Below the pieces are notes generated by a model. That model was not told the DNA's origin. It made no database searches and saw nothing but the letters and a program-made list of their open reading frames with translations. 10,910 nt of DNA from an uncultured Parabacteroides sp. (GTDB taxonomy: Bacteria > Bacteroidota > Bacteroidia > Bacteroidales > Tannerellaceae), in the NCBI GenBank assembly GCA_947074335.1, contig CAMTPG010000063.1:1-10910 (forward strand), written 5' to 3'. This document shows, in pieces, positions 1 through 7,883 of the stretch; position 1 is the stretch's first letter, and the number at the start of each line of letters is the position of its first letter. Both the position numbers and the translations under genes were made by a program.

Positions 1-73
1 GTCTGGCAGCCGAATTAACGTGCACCACAAACGCCTGTACCAAAAAATAACAGATTTTATCTTTCTAATATCT

Positions 74-1060
74 ATGAAACACATAACTACAGGTTTATTT
101 ATAGGTTTGATCTGCATGACGGGGTGTCAGAACCGGGCACAGACTGCTGCGCCACAATTAGCAGGCAATCCGGTTTTCGAAGGCTGGTATGCAGATCCGG
201 AGGGTATTATTTATGATGATACGTACTGGATTTATCCCACTTCGAGTGATCAGTATGAAAAACAGACCTATTTTGACTGTTTCTCTTCGCCCGATCTGGT
301 GAACTGGACTAAACATCCGTCTATTCTTGATACAACCGAAGTGAAATGGGCCAAACGAGCTATGTGGGCGCCGTCGGTTATTCGTAAAGACGGGAATTAT
401 TACTTCTTTTTTGCAGCCAATGATGTGCACGAAGGCGAAACAGGCGGAATCGGTGTGGCTGTGAGCGATAAACCCGAAGGTCCGTACCGCGATTTGCTGG
501 GCAAACCTCTTATTCAGGAGATTGTGAATGGTGCACAGCCGATCGATCAGTTTGTGTTTCAGGATAATGATGGCAGCTATTATATGTATTATGGTGGCTG
601 GGGACATTGCAATGTGGTAAAACTCAACGATGATTTTACCGGATTGGTACCTTTCGAAGACGGAACAATCTATAAAGAGGTAACGCCCGACGGCTATGTG
701 GAAGGACCGTTTATGTTTAAACGCGACGGAAAATATTACTTTATGTGGAGCGAAGGCGGCTGGACCGGACCGGATTATTCGGTTGCTTATGCCATCGCCG
801 ATTCGCCGATGGGACCGTTTAACCGCGAAGCACGGATTTTAGAACAAAATGCGGAGGTGGCCAATGGTGCCGGACATCATTCTGTGATTCATGTGCCGCA
901 AACCGATGCTTATTATATGGTATATCACCGTCGTCCGCGCGGCGTAACCACACGCGATCACCGTGAAACCTGTATAGACCGAATGTATTTTGATGAACAA
1001 GGCTTTATACAGCCGGTAGAAATTACCTTCGAGGGAATACCGGCACAAACTTTGAACTGA
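74..1060 (+). CDS. Glycoside hydrolase family 43 lipoprotein (beta-xylosidase / alpha-L-arabinofuranosidase-like)
   Basis: Predicted to cleave terminal xylose or arabinose units from hemicellulose. The reading frame is open upstream (GTG at 20), but the ATG at 74 is preferred because it starts a lipoprotein signal: KH, a hydrophobic run, then a lipobox-like MTGC with Cys18. From this start the protein has 328 residues, usual for a single-domain GH43. Family hallmarks are seen: an ADPE motif near the N-terminus with the likely catalytic base Asp41, WAPSV followed by a YYFFF strand, a PIDQF segment with the candidate pKa-modulating Asp158, VEGPF with the candidate acid Glu210, and a late YHRRP...IDRM block. 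No acidic residues follow Cys18, so a Bacteroidota surface-export signal is not evident and a periplasm-facing position is likely. The CE7 gene follows after 23 nt. Family assignment is strong; subfamily and substrate are inference. No Shine-Dalgarno sequence is visible. Confidence 0.88.
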   Translation: MKHITTGLFIGLICMTGCQNRAQTAAPQLAGNPVFEGWYADPEGIIYDDTYWIYPTSSDQYEKQTYFDCFSSPDLVNWTKHPSILDTTEVKWAKRAMWAPSVIRKDGNYYFFFAANDVHEGETGGIGVAVSDKPEGPYRDLLGKPLIQEIVNGAQPIDQFVFQDNDGSYYMYYGGWGHCNVVKLNDDFTGLVPFEDGTIYKEVTPDGYVEGPFMFKRDGKYYFMWSEGGWTGPDYSVAYAIADSPMGPFNREARILEQNAEVANGAGHHSVIHVPQTDAYYMVYHRRPRGVTTRDHRETCIDRMYFDEQGFIQPVEITFEGIPAQTLN

Positions 1061-1083
1061 CTAACCCAATTTTAAGACTGAAA

Positions 1084-2367
1084 ATGAAACAAGTAAAATG
1101 GATTTTAATCCTGTTAATCTGTAACCTGATTCTGCCATTGTCTGCACAGATACGCGGCAATGAGATCCGTGTGGTGGTATCACCCGATAAGCTGGACTGG
1201 ACTTACAAACCGGGCGAGAAGTGTAACTTCACCGTGCAGGTTTATAAGGCACAGAATCTCCTGCCGGATGCCGTAATCGATTATGAAATCGGCCCCGACC
1301 GTTATCCTGCAGAAAAGAAACAAAATGTAGTATTGAAAGATGGCAAACTCACTTTGAGTGGCAAAATGACCGAACCGGGATTTTACCGCTGCAACGTGAC
1401 GGCCAAAGTAAACGGCGTGAATTATCAGGGTACGGCTGCTGCCGCGTATGCGCCCGAACAAATTAAACCCCGGGTAACCGAACCGGCCGGTTTTTACAGC
1501 TACTGGACCGATGTGCTGGCCGATGCGCGCCAGATTCCGTTAGCCACAACCATGACATTACTGCCTGAACGTTGTACCGAAAAGGTAAATGTATACGAGG
1601 TAAGCTACCAGAACATCCGTCACGGATCGCGTACCTTTGGTATTCTCTGCGTGCCCAAAGCTCCGGGTAAATATCCGGCATTGCTTCGTGTGCCGGGTGC
1701 CGGTGTTCGTCCCTATTATGGTGATGTGATGACCGCCGAAAAGGGTGCAATTACACTCGAAATCGGTATTCACGGTGTATCGGTAACCCAGCCACAGGCT
1801 TTTTACGATCTGTTATCTAACGGTGCCGTAAACGGTTATCCGTTCCAGAATACAGACGATAAAGACGGCATGTATTACAAACGTGTGGTAGTTGGTGCCG
1901 TGCGTGGTGTGGATCTGATTGCCTCACTGCCCGAATTCAACGGCGAAGCACTGGGTGTAACCGGATCGAGCCAGGGCGGCGCTTTGTCGGTCATTACTGC
2001 GGCTCTCGATAATCGCGTAACCTGCTATGCCGCAGTGCATCCCGCGATGTGCGATCATCAGGCTGCCCGTTTTCAGGTAGCCGGAGGCTGGCCGCATTAT
2101 TTCGAATATAATACCAATCCTTCGCAGGCACAGATCGCTACGGCCGATTATTATGACGTAGTTAATTTCGGTCGCCATATTCAGGTGCCGGGCTGGTTCA
2201 GCTGGGGCTATAACGACCAGGTTTGTCCGCCTACTTCCATGTATGCGGCTTATAATACCATCTCTGCTCCCAAAACACTCGACCTTTATCTGGAAACTGC
2301 CCACTTTTGGTATCAGGAACAATACGACGCCTGGAATAACTGGTTATGGAACCAGATGGGCTTATAA
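1084..2367 (+). CDS. Secreted acetyl-xylan esterase / cephalosporin-C deacetylase family protein (CE7, AXE1) with extra N-terminal domain
   Basis: Probably removes acetyl groups from xylan or its oligosaccharides, opening them to the neighbouring glycosidases. The 427-residue protein begins with a signal peptide (cleavage expected near Ser-Ala-Gln, residues 20-22). Residues about 23-125 look like a beta-sandwich domain. The alpha/beta-hydrolase domain starts near residue 137 (FYSYWTDVLADA..IPL, a typical AXE1 opening). The triad is visible: Ser296 in GSSQGG, Asp378 in GYNDQVCPP, and His407 in ETAHFW. Classical CE7 enzymes are about 320 residues, so the N-terminal domain is an addition. The RGQ motif of classical CE7 enzymes is not visible; the corresponding strand reads GIHGV near residues 228-232. 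The gene is probably co-transcribed with the GH43 upstream and the GH3 downstream. The hydrolase family is clear; the acetyl-xylan substrate is inferred from family and context. Confidence 0.87.
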   Translation: MKQVKWILILLICNLILPLSAQIRGNEIRVVVSPDKLDWTYKPGEKCNFTVQVYKAQNLLPDAVIDYEIGPDRYPAEKKQNVVLKDGKLTLSGKMTEPGFYRCNVTAKVNGVNYQGTAAAAYAPEQIKPRVTEPAGFYSYWTDVLADARQIPLATTMTLLPERCTEKVNVYEVSYQNIRHGSRTFGILCVPKAPGKYPALLRVPGAGVRPYYGDVMTAEKGAITLEIGIHGVSVTQPQAFYDLLSNGAVNGYPFQNTDDKDGMYYKRVVVGAVRGVDLIASLPEFNGEALGVTGSSQGGALSVITAALDNRVTCYAAVHPAMCDHQAARFQVAGGWPHYFEYNTNPSQAQIATADYYDVVNFGRHIQVPGWFSWGYNDQVCPPTSMYAAYNTISAPKTLDLYLETAHFWYQEQYDAWNNWLWNQMGL

Positions 2368-2382
2368 TAGTAAGTGATATAA

Positions 2383-2399
2383 TTTTTTTTCTTTTTTTT
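2383..2399 (+). repeat. Near-homopolymeric T tract (T8-C-T8)
   Basis: The 51-nt gap between the CE7 and GH3 genes contains eight T, one C and eight T. It is directly preceded by TATAAT (2378-2383) and followed by A/T-rich sequence up to the GH3 start. There is no G/C-rich stem before it, so it is not a normal intrinsic terminator. It may be simple A/T-rich leader sequence or part of a weak internal promoter. Confidence 0.6.
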
Positions 2400-2418
2400 A
2401 ATGAATATATAATAGACA

Positions 2419-4749
2419 ATGAAAAAGCTAATGATTTCATCTTTGTTGTGTGCCGGAAGTATAGTTGCTTCAGCACAGCAAGTTAAACCCGCTATCCCTG
2501 TTGATCCGGAAATTGAAACCAAAATCGAACAGTTGTTGAAACAAATGACACTGGACGAGAAGATTGGACAGATGTGTGAAATTACAATCGATGTGATTAC
2601 TGATTTCAGCAGTCCGGAAAAATTCAAACTGAGCGAAGCGATGTTGGATACCGTTATCGGTAAGTATAAAGTAGGATCAATCCTGAATGTGCCGCTGAGT
2701 ATTGCACAATCTAACGAAACCTGGGCGCAGCTGATCAAAGATCTGCAGGTTAAATCCATGGAGACCATGGGGATTCCCTGTATCTACGGCGTAGACCAGA
2801 CACACGGTACAACCTATACACTGGATGGTACCATGTTTCCGCAGGGCATCAATATGGCTGCTACCTTCAATCGTGATCTGGTAAAACAAACAGCCGAAAT
2901 TTCGGCATACGAAACAAAGGCCGGCTGTATTCCCTGGACTTATGCGCCGATTATGGACCTGGGTCGCAACCCGAGCTGGTCGCGTATGTGGGAAAGCTTC
3001 GGCGAAGATGTGTATGTAAACAAAGAGATGGCTGTGGCAACCGTGCAGGGTTTGCAGGGCAGCAATCCCAATGCCATTGGTCCGAACAATGTGGCCTCTT
3101 GTCTGAAGCACTTCATGGGTTACGGTGTGCCTGTTTCAGGTAAAGACCGTACGCCGTCGTCGATTTCGGATATCGAGCTGCGCGAAAAGCATTTCGAACC
3201 GTTCCGCGCCTGTCTGGAAGCCGGTGCACTGACTTTGATGGTGAACTCGGGCGTAAACAACGGTATGCCTTTCCATGCAAACAAAGAGCTGCTTACCGAC
3301 TGGGTAAAAGAGCAGATGAACTGGGATGGTATGATTGTTACCGACTGGGCTGATATCAACAACCTTTGTGTGCGCGATCGCATTGCTTCGTCTAAGAAAG
3401 AGGCTATTAAGCTGGCTATCAATGCCGGTATCGATATGTCGATGGTGCCTTACGAAGTGAGCTTCTGCGATTACCTGAAAGAGCTGGTAGACGAAGGCGA
3501 AGTGCCTATGTCGCGTATCGACGATGCCGTTACACGCGTATTGCGTCTGAAATATCGTTTAGGTCTGTTCGATAATCCTTACTGGGATATCACGGCTTAC
3601 GATCAGTTTGGCGGTGAAGCTTCTGCTGCTGTAGCTTTGCAGGCTGCCGAAGAATCGGAAGTGTTGCTGAAAAACGAAAACAACCTGTTGCCGCTGGCTG
3701 CCGGTACAAAAATTCTGCTTACCGGTCCGAACGCCAATACCATGCGTGGTCTGAACGGTGGCTGGTCGTATTCATGGCAGGGCGATCGTGCCGACGAATG
3801 TGCTCAGGCTTACAATACCATTTACGAAGCACTGGGTAACACCTTTGGCGCATCGAATGTGACTTACGAACCGGGTGTAACCTACAAAACCGGTCAGGGC
3901 ACATTATGGTGGGAAGAAAATGAACCCGAAATCGAAAAAGCGGTAGCTGCTGCTGCCGGTGCCGATGTAATCATCGCCTGTATCGGTGAAAACTCATATT
4001 GCGAAACTCCGGGTAACCTGACTGATCTGAATCTGTCGCAAAACCAGAAAGATCTGGTCGCTGCACTGGCAGTAACAGGCAAACCGATTATTCTGGTATT
4101 GAACGAAGGTCGTCCGCGTATCATCAACGAAATCGAACCGCTGGCTGCTGCCGTGATCGATATCATGTTGCCCAGCAACTACGGTGGCGATGCACTGGCT
4201 AACCTGATCTCGGGCAAATCCAACTTCAGCGGTAAACTGCCGTTTACCTATCCGCGTCTGATCAACTCAATCGCAACCTACGATTACAAACCGTGCGAAA
4301 ATATCGGTCAGATGGATGGTAACTACAACTACGATTCTGTAATGGATGTACAATGGCCGTTTGGTTATGGCTTAAGCTATACAAACTATGATTACTCGAA
4401 CCTGAAAGCTGATCGCACTAAATTCAATGCAGATGATGTGCTGACTTTCACGGTAGATGTAACTAACACAGGCAAAGTGCCGGGTAAAGAGAGTGTATTG
4501 CTTTACTCTTCTGATTTGTTTGCCAGCATGACTCCGGATAACATCCGTCTGCGTAACTTCGACAAAGTAGATTTGCAACCGGGCGAAACCAAAACAGTAA
4601 CCATGCAGATCAAAGGCAGCGACCTTGCATTTGTAGGCTACGATGGTAAATGGCGTCTGGAAGAGGGCGATTTCCGTATCACATGCGGTGATCAGGAATT
4701 AATGATCAATTGCGATGAAACAAAAGTTTGGGAAACGCCGAACCGTTAA
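2419..4749 (+). CDS. Secreted glycoside hydrolase family 3 enzyme (beta-glucosidase / beta-xylosidase-like)
   Basis: Expected to release glucose or xylose from the non-reducing ends of beta-linked oligosaccharides, probably in the periplasm. The 776-residue protein has the usual length and three-part layout. A signal peptide ends at Ala-Ser-Ala-Gln (residues 17-20). The barrel domain (about 30-380) opens with MTLDEKIGQM and includes GVDQTHGTTYT, KHF (230-232) and VTDW with the likely nucleophile Asp309. The second alpha/beta domain (about 405-615) includes LLKNENNLLPL and a GENSYCETPGN segment whose Glu529 is the likely acid/base by comparison with the plant ExoI-type pattern. The C-terminal FnIII-like domain (about 660-755) contains VTNTGKVPGKE. 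The DQTHGTTYTLDGTMFPQGINMAATFN stretch resembles Bacteroides GH3 beta-glucosidases from hemicellulose loci; this is recalled, not searched. Context favours xylan-derived or xyloglucan-derived substrates. It is the last gene before a terminator. Confidence 0.92.
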   Translation: MKKLMISSLLCAGSIVASAQQVKPAIPVDPEIETKIEQLLKQMTLDEKIGQMCEITIDVITDFSSPEKFKLSEAMLDTVIGKYKVGSILNVPLSIAQSNETWAQLIKDLQVKSMETMGIPCIYGVDQTHGTTYTLDGTMFPQGINMAATFNRDLVKQTAEISAYETKAGCIPWTYAPIMDLGRNPSWSRMWESFGEDVYVNKEMAVATVQGLQGSNPNAIGPNNVASCLKHFMGYGVPVSGKDRTPSSISDIELREKHFEPFRACLEAGALTLMVNSGVNNGMPFHANKELLTDWVKEQMNWDGMIVTDWADINNLCVRDRIASSKKEAIKLAINAGIDMSMVPYEVSFCDYLKELVDEGEVPMSRIDDAVTRVLRLKYRLGLFDNPYWDITAYDQFGGEASAAVALQAAEESEVLLKNENNLLPLAAGTKILLTGPNANTMRGLNGGWSYSWQGDRADECAQAYNTIYEALGNTFGASNVTYEPGVTYKTGQGTLWWEENEPEIEKAVAAAAGADVIIACIGENSYCETPGNLTDLNLSQNQKDLVAALAVTGKPIILVLNEGRPRIINEIEPLAAAVIDIMLPSNYGGDALANLISGKSNFSGKLPFTYPRLINSIATYDYKPCENIGQMDGNYNYDSVMDVQWPFGYGLSYTNYDYSNLKADRTKFNADDVLTFTVDVTNTGKVPGKESVLLYSSDLFASMTPDNIRLRNFDKVDLQPGETKTVTMQIKGSDLAFVGYDGKWRLEEGDFRITCGDQELMINCDETKVWETPNR

Positions 4750-4770
4750 TCGTTAAAATAAATGTTAAAA

Positions 4771-4802
4771 ACAGGAGTGCCGTATAGCATTCCTGTTTTT
4801 TT
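4771..4802 (+). terminator. Rho-independent terminator closing the carbohydrate cluster
   Basis: A 10-bp stem (ACAGGAGTGC with GCATTCCTGT, one G-U pair) closes a 6-nt loop (CGTATA) and is followed directly by a run of T. It starts 21 nt after the GH3 stop. The A run just before the stem pairs partly with the T run. It separates the glycosidase genes from the tetR-efflux unit downstream. Confidence 0.9.
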
Positions 4803-4806
4803 GCTC

Positions 4807-4814
4807 TATATTTG
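4807..4814 (+). promoter_or_regulatory. Candidate Bacteroidota -7 promoter element for the tetR-efflux unit
   Basis: TATATTTG matches the Bacteroidota -7 consensus TAnnTTTG exactly and lies just after the terminator, 51 nt before the tetR start. No clear -33 element is visible at the expected distance, which falls inside the terminator stem-loop. A start about 6-8 nt further on would fall in the palindrome at 4813-4826. Confidence 0.5.
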
Positions 4815-4837
4815 ACACATGTGTCAGACATATCTGA
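4813..4837. promoter_or_regulatory. Nested palindromes, probable TetR operator
   Basis: TGACACATGTGTCA (4813-4826) is a perfect 14-bp palindrome. Two more symmetric sites overlap it: TGTC-A-GACA (4822-4830) and TCAGA-CATA-TCTGA (4824-4837). Such sites are typical for dimeric TetR-family repressors and lie over the predicted transcription start of the tetR gene. No copy is seen elsewhere in the window. Operator function is inferred from symmetry and position. Confidence 0.6.
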
Positions 4838-4865
4838 TAAAACAGTTTGTAACATTTAAGAAAAT

Positions 4866-5489
4866 ATGAATGAACTAACAGAAGTAGAAAAGCGGATTAT
4901 TGAGGCTGCGCGACAAGTGTTTGTACGCAAAGGATTTGAAGCATCAACTATGAGCGATATAGCTGCTGAAACGGGAATCGGGCGTACGGCGATGCATTAT
5001 TATTATCGCACAAAAGAGCTGCTTTTCGATGCGGTATTCGATCAGTTGCTGGGTGCTTTATTACCTAACATCAGTCGGGTGGTTGATCAGGATACATCCT
5101 GTCTGGATAAAATACCCGAATTGGTTGATATTTATGTGGCGATTGTACAAGTCAATCCGTTATTGCCCATTTTTTTGGTTAATGAATTGAATCGCGATCC
5201 GCAACATGTATATCAGACTATTCTGAAGAAACCCGAACGGATTAACTCCATGCTGTTGTTACGAAAAAAGATGGAAGAGGAGATGGAGGCTGGTACCCTG
5301 AAAAAGCAACCGCTTATTTATGTGGTATCCACATTGATCAGTCTGGTTATATTCCCGATGCTGATCCGTAATCCGCTTACCACGCTGTTTCTGGAGGATG
5401 ATGTGACGCGCTTCGATGCATTTTTGGAAGGGCGCAAACCCTTTATCACCGGATTGATGCTGGATATATTGCGTCCGGATACAAACTGA
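4866..5489 (+). CDS. TetR/AcrR family transcriptional repressor
   Basis: A 207-residue DNA-binding regulator. The N-terminal 60 residues carry the TetR helix-turn-helix: a first helix RIIEAARQVFVRKGF, then STMSDIAAETGIGRTAMHYYYRTKELLFDAVF with the HTH at about residues 28-47. The C-terminal part (about 60-207) is an all-helical ligand and dimer domain with no recognisable ligand signature. It is the first gene of the efflux unit, preceded by a palindromic site over its likely promoter, so it probably represses itself and the downstream transporter until a substrate binds. The start is the ATG after an A-rich leader; no Shine-Dalgarno site is visible. The effector is unknown. Confidence 0.92.
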   Translation: MNELTEVEKRIIEAARQVFVRKGFEASTMSDIAAETGIGRTAMHYYYRTKELLFDAVFDQLLGALLPNISRVVDQDTSCLDKIPELVDIYVAIVQVNPLLPIFLVNELNRDPQHVYQTILKKPERINSMLLLRKKMEEEMEAGTLKKQPLIYVVSTLISLVIFPMLIRNPLTTLFLEDDVTRFDAFLEGRKPFITGLMLDILRPDTN

Positions 5490-5656
5490 ACGACAGTAGC
5501 AAAACGGAGATCACCACAATTCTTACGGAACAATTCCCGCTAATTATAAATCCGCTTAATGGAGAATTTTCAAAAAGATATCCGATGAAAGAAATCACGA
5601 AAAGGAATTGGCAGAAATAGAATATACAAAAGAAATTACCTAAATAAAATTACCCT
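5490..5656 (+). other. tetR-tolC intergenic leader
   Basis: 167 nt without a convincing gene. The last 80 or so are purine-rich on the + strand. There is no intrinsic terminator, no TAnnTTTG element, and no copy of the palindrome found before tetR. ACAATTC occurs twice (5516-5522 and 5530-5536). Two micro-ORFs overlap through ATGA: 5559-5588 (9 residues) and 5585-5620 (11 residues). Both are short enough to be chance. The region is probably an untranslated leader. Confidence 0.5.
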
Positions 5657-6967
5657 ATGAAAAGACTGATTGCTCTTTTGGGCTCATTTTTATTCGTAAC
5701 GGTCTATGTCGCAGGACAGCCGGATCCGGCAGCCCGGCAGAAGATCACCATCTTAGATTGCTACAGGCTGGCAGAAGTCAATTACCCGCAAATCCGGCAA
5801 TATGATCTGATTGATCAGACGGCACATTATTCCCTATCGAATCTGTCGAAAGGCTGGATTCCGCAACTGGCAGTCAATGCGAAGGCCTCGTATCAGAGTG
5901 AGGTAACCAAGCTGCCCTTCAATACCGAATTGTTTTCGTCGCTGATGCCCGGTGTACAGATACCCAATCCATCGAAAGATCAATATCAGTTTACGGCCGA
6001 AGTGTCGCAACACATCTGGGATGGCGGACAGATTCACACCAACTGGCTGATCACCAAAGCACAGGCCGAAGTGGATCGCATACAGACCGAAACAGATCTG
6101 TATGCCATTCACGAACGTATCAATACCTTTTTCTTCGGCTCTCTGTTGCAGGAGGAGTTGTTGCGTCAGAATGCCATTCTGCAACAGGATCTGGAGCTCA
6201 ATATTGAGCGGATACGGCAGCGAATGGCCAACGGCGTGGCCAATCAGTCGGATCTGGATAATATGCAGGTAGAGCTGCTCAATGCACGGCAGCAGGCCGT
6301 GGAGCAGGAGGCTGCACGCAAAGCTTATCTGCAGATGCTGAGTGTGTTGACCGGCTTGCAGGGATTGCAAACTACACAATTGCAGAAGCCGGAATTAACC
6401 GGGCGACCGCTTTCGCCGGTTGTAAACAGACCCGAACTGGCGTTATTCACTGCACGCGAACAACTGATTGCCGCGCAGGATAAGCAGACTACCACCAGTC
6501 TGATGCCACGTATTAATGCCTTTTTACAGGGCGGTTACGGACGCCCCGGACTGGATATGCTGACCAACGGTTTTCATACCTATTATGTGGCCGGCGTACG
6601 TTTATCATGGAATCTGGGTACATTTTATACCCTGAAAGACGACCGCCGTAAAAACAGTGTTTCACGCCGCCTGGTGGATGTACAACGCGAAACATTTCTC
6701 TTTAATACGCAGCTCCGACTGATTCAGCAAAACGAAGAAATTGCCAAATGGCATGAGTTGCAACGCTCTGATCAGGAAATTATCCGGCTTCGCACGGCTG
6801 TAAAATCAGCTGCCGAGGTTCAACTGGAAAATGGCGTGATCTCCACCATCGATCTCATTCGCGAAATCAATGCCGAGCATCAGGCGCGCCAAACAGCCGC
6901 CTGGCATCAGATTATGCAGCTGCAGGCACTTTATAATTATATATACACCACGAATAATCCCGAATAA
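5657..6967 (+). CDS. TolC-family outer-membrane efflux protein
   Basis: The outer-membrane exit channel of the tripartite pump encoded by the following genes. The 436-residue product has a signal peptide (about 1-20, ending VAGQ) and the standard TolC-family body: an opening ITILDCYRLAEVNYPQI segment, then two repeats of long helices and membrane strands. Visible family features are a GWIPQLAVNAKASYQ strand, a QYQFTAEVSQHIWDGGQI segment, long heptad-like helices rich in Gln, Glu and Leu (about 130-230), and a second-repeat segment SLMPRINAFLQGGYGRPG. It lacks a lipobox. The adaptor gene starts 2 nt after its stop, so translation is probably coupled. The substrate cannot be told from this protein. 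Confidence 0.92.
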   Translation: MKRLIALLGSFLFVTVYVAGQPDPAARQKITILDCYRLAEVNYPQIRQYDLIDQTAHYSLSNLSKGWIPQLAVNAKASYQSEVTKLPFNTELFSSLMPGVQIPNPSKDQYQFTAEVSQHIWDGGQIHTNWLITKAQAEVDRIQTETDLYAIHERINTFFFGSLLQEELLRQNAILQQDLELNIERIRQRMANGVANQSDLDNMQVELLNARQQAVEQEAARKAYLQMLSVLTGLQGLQTTQLQKPELTGRPLSPVVNRPELALFTAREQLIAAQDKQTTTSLMPRINAFLQGGYGRPGLDMLTNGFHTYYVAGVRLSWNLGTFYTLKDDRRKNSVSRRLVDVQRETFLFNTQLRLIQQNEEIAKWHELQRSDQEIIRLRTAVKSAAEVQLENGVISTIDLIREINAEHQARQTAAWHQIMQLQALYNYIYTTNNPE

Positions 6968-6969
6968 AT

Positions 6970-7872
6970 ATGAAATCAATCGCATTTTATCCTGTAAGTC
7001 TGCTGTTGCTGTGCTGCGCCTTAAGCAGCTGCGGATCAAAAAACAAGACTGCCGATGCTTCGGGCACATTCGAAGCCACCGAGATCATTGTTTCGGCCGA
7101 AGGAAACGGCAGAATCATGCAATTCAATGCTCTCGAGGGCGATAAGTTGCAGGCCGGCGTACAACTCGGATACATCGACAGCACGCAGTTGCATCTGCGT
7201 AAGAAACAGCTCGAAAGCAGTCTGCAGGCTGTAGATATCCGTAAACCCGACATTGGCAAACAGATTGCCATCATCGAGCAGGAAATCGCTGTGGCCTACA
7301 GTGAATTGCACCGTTACGAAAATCTGGTGCGCGCCAAAGCCGGCAATCAGCAGGCTGTGGATAATTACCGCAACCAGATTGATGTGCTTGAGCGCCAGCT
7401 GGCTGCTCAGAAATCTACCCTGCAGAAAAACAGCGGCAGTGCCAATGCCGATGTGGAGAGTTTGTTCTGGCAGATTATGCAGATCGAAGATCAGTTGCAG
7501 AAATGCCGCATTATCAATCCGCAGACAGGCACGCTGCTTGTAAAATATGCCGAACCTGGCGAGGTAACGGGCAATGGCAAACCGTTGTATAAAATTGCCG
7601 ATCTCGAACTGATCCATCTGCGTGCCTATGTTACGGCGGCGCAGCTCAACGAGATCCGGCTGGATCAGCAGGTACAGGTGTATGCCGATTTTGGCGAGCA
7701 TGAGCGTCGGAATTATCCGGGCGTAATTACCTGGATATCAGATCAGTCAGAGTTTACACCCAAGAATATCCAAACCCGCAGTGAGCGCGATAACCTCGTC
7801 TATGCCATCAAAGTGGCAGTGAAAAACGATGGTTATCTGAAGATCGGTCAGTATGGTGAAGTTGAATTCTAA
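6970..7872 (+). CDS. HlyD-family periplasmic adaptor lipoprotein of an ABC efflux pump (YbhG-like)
   Basis: Membrane-fusion protein expected to bridge the inner-membrane ABC transporter and the TolC-type channel. The 300-residue product starts with a lipoprotein signal whose lipobox is LSSC (Cys21), so it is probably lipid-anchored to the inner membrane. The first half of a biotinyl-lipoyl-like domain is at about 33-72 (GTFEATEIIVSAEGNGRI). A helical hairpin covers about 75-180. The second lipoyl half is near 181-210 (INPQTGTLLVKYAEPGEV), followed by a beta-barrel domain ending in ISDQSEFTPKNIQTRSERDNLVYAIKV, typical of YbhG/YhiI adaptors. It starts 2 nt after tolC, and the ATPase gene follows after 11 nt. 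Family is clear; cargo is unknown. Confidence 0.9.
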   Translation: MKSIAFYPVSLLLLCCALSSCGSKNKTADASGTFEATEIIVSAEGNGRIMQFNALEGDKLQAGVQLGYIDSTQLHLRKKQLESSLQAVDIRKPDIGKQIAIIEQEIAVAYSELHRYENLVRAKAGNQQAVDNYRNQIDVLERQLAAQKSTLQKNSGSANADVESLFWQIMQIEDQLQKCRIINPQTGTLLVKYAEPGEVTGNGKPLYKIADLELIHLRAYVTAAQLNEIRLDQQVQVYADFGEHERRNYPGVITWISDQSEFTPKNIQTRSERDNLVYAIKVAVKNDGYLKIGQYGEVEF

Positions 7873-7883
7873 CAGTAACAGTG

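Noticed and set aside
1..18. Frame ending VWQPN-stop at the left edge, possibly the tail of an upstream gene.
   Set aside because: Five codons are too few to support a call; it is plausible but cannot be told from chance.
58..65. TATCTTTC resembling a -7 promoter element before the GH43 gene.
   Set aside because: It lacks the final G and lies only 8 nt before the start codon, leaving no room for a normal leader.
20..73. GTG start giving the GH43 protein 18 extra residues.
   Set aside because: The ATG at 74 begins a good lipoprotein signal peptide with a lipobox; the extension would bury it.
5516..5536. Repeated ACAATTC as a possible operator before tolC.
   Set aside because: Short direct repeats without dyad symmetry and unrelated to the palindrome before tetR.
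7036..7701. Minus-strand open frame of 221 codons opposite the adaptor gene.
   Set aside because: It lies opposite a clear HlyD-family gene, has no recognisable domain and is a codon-bias shadow.
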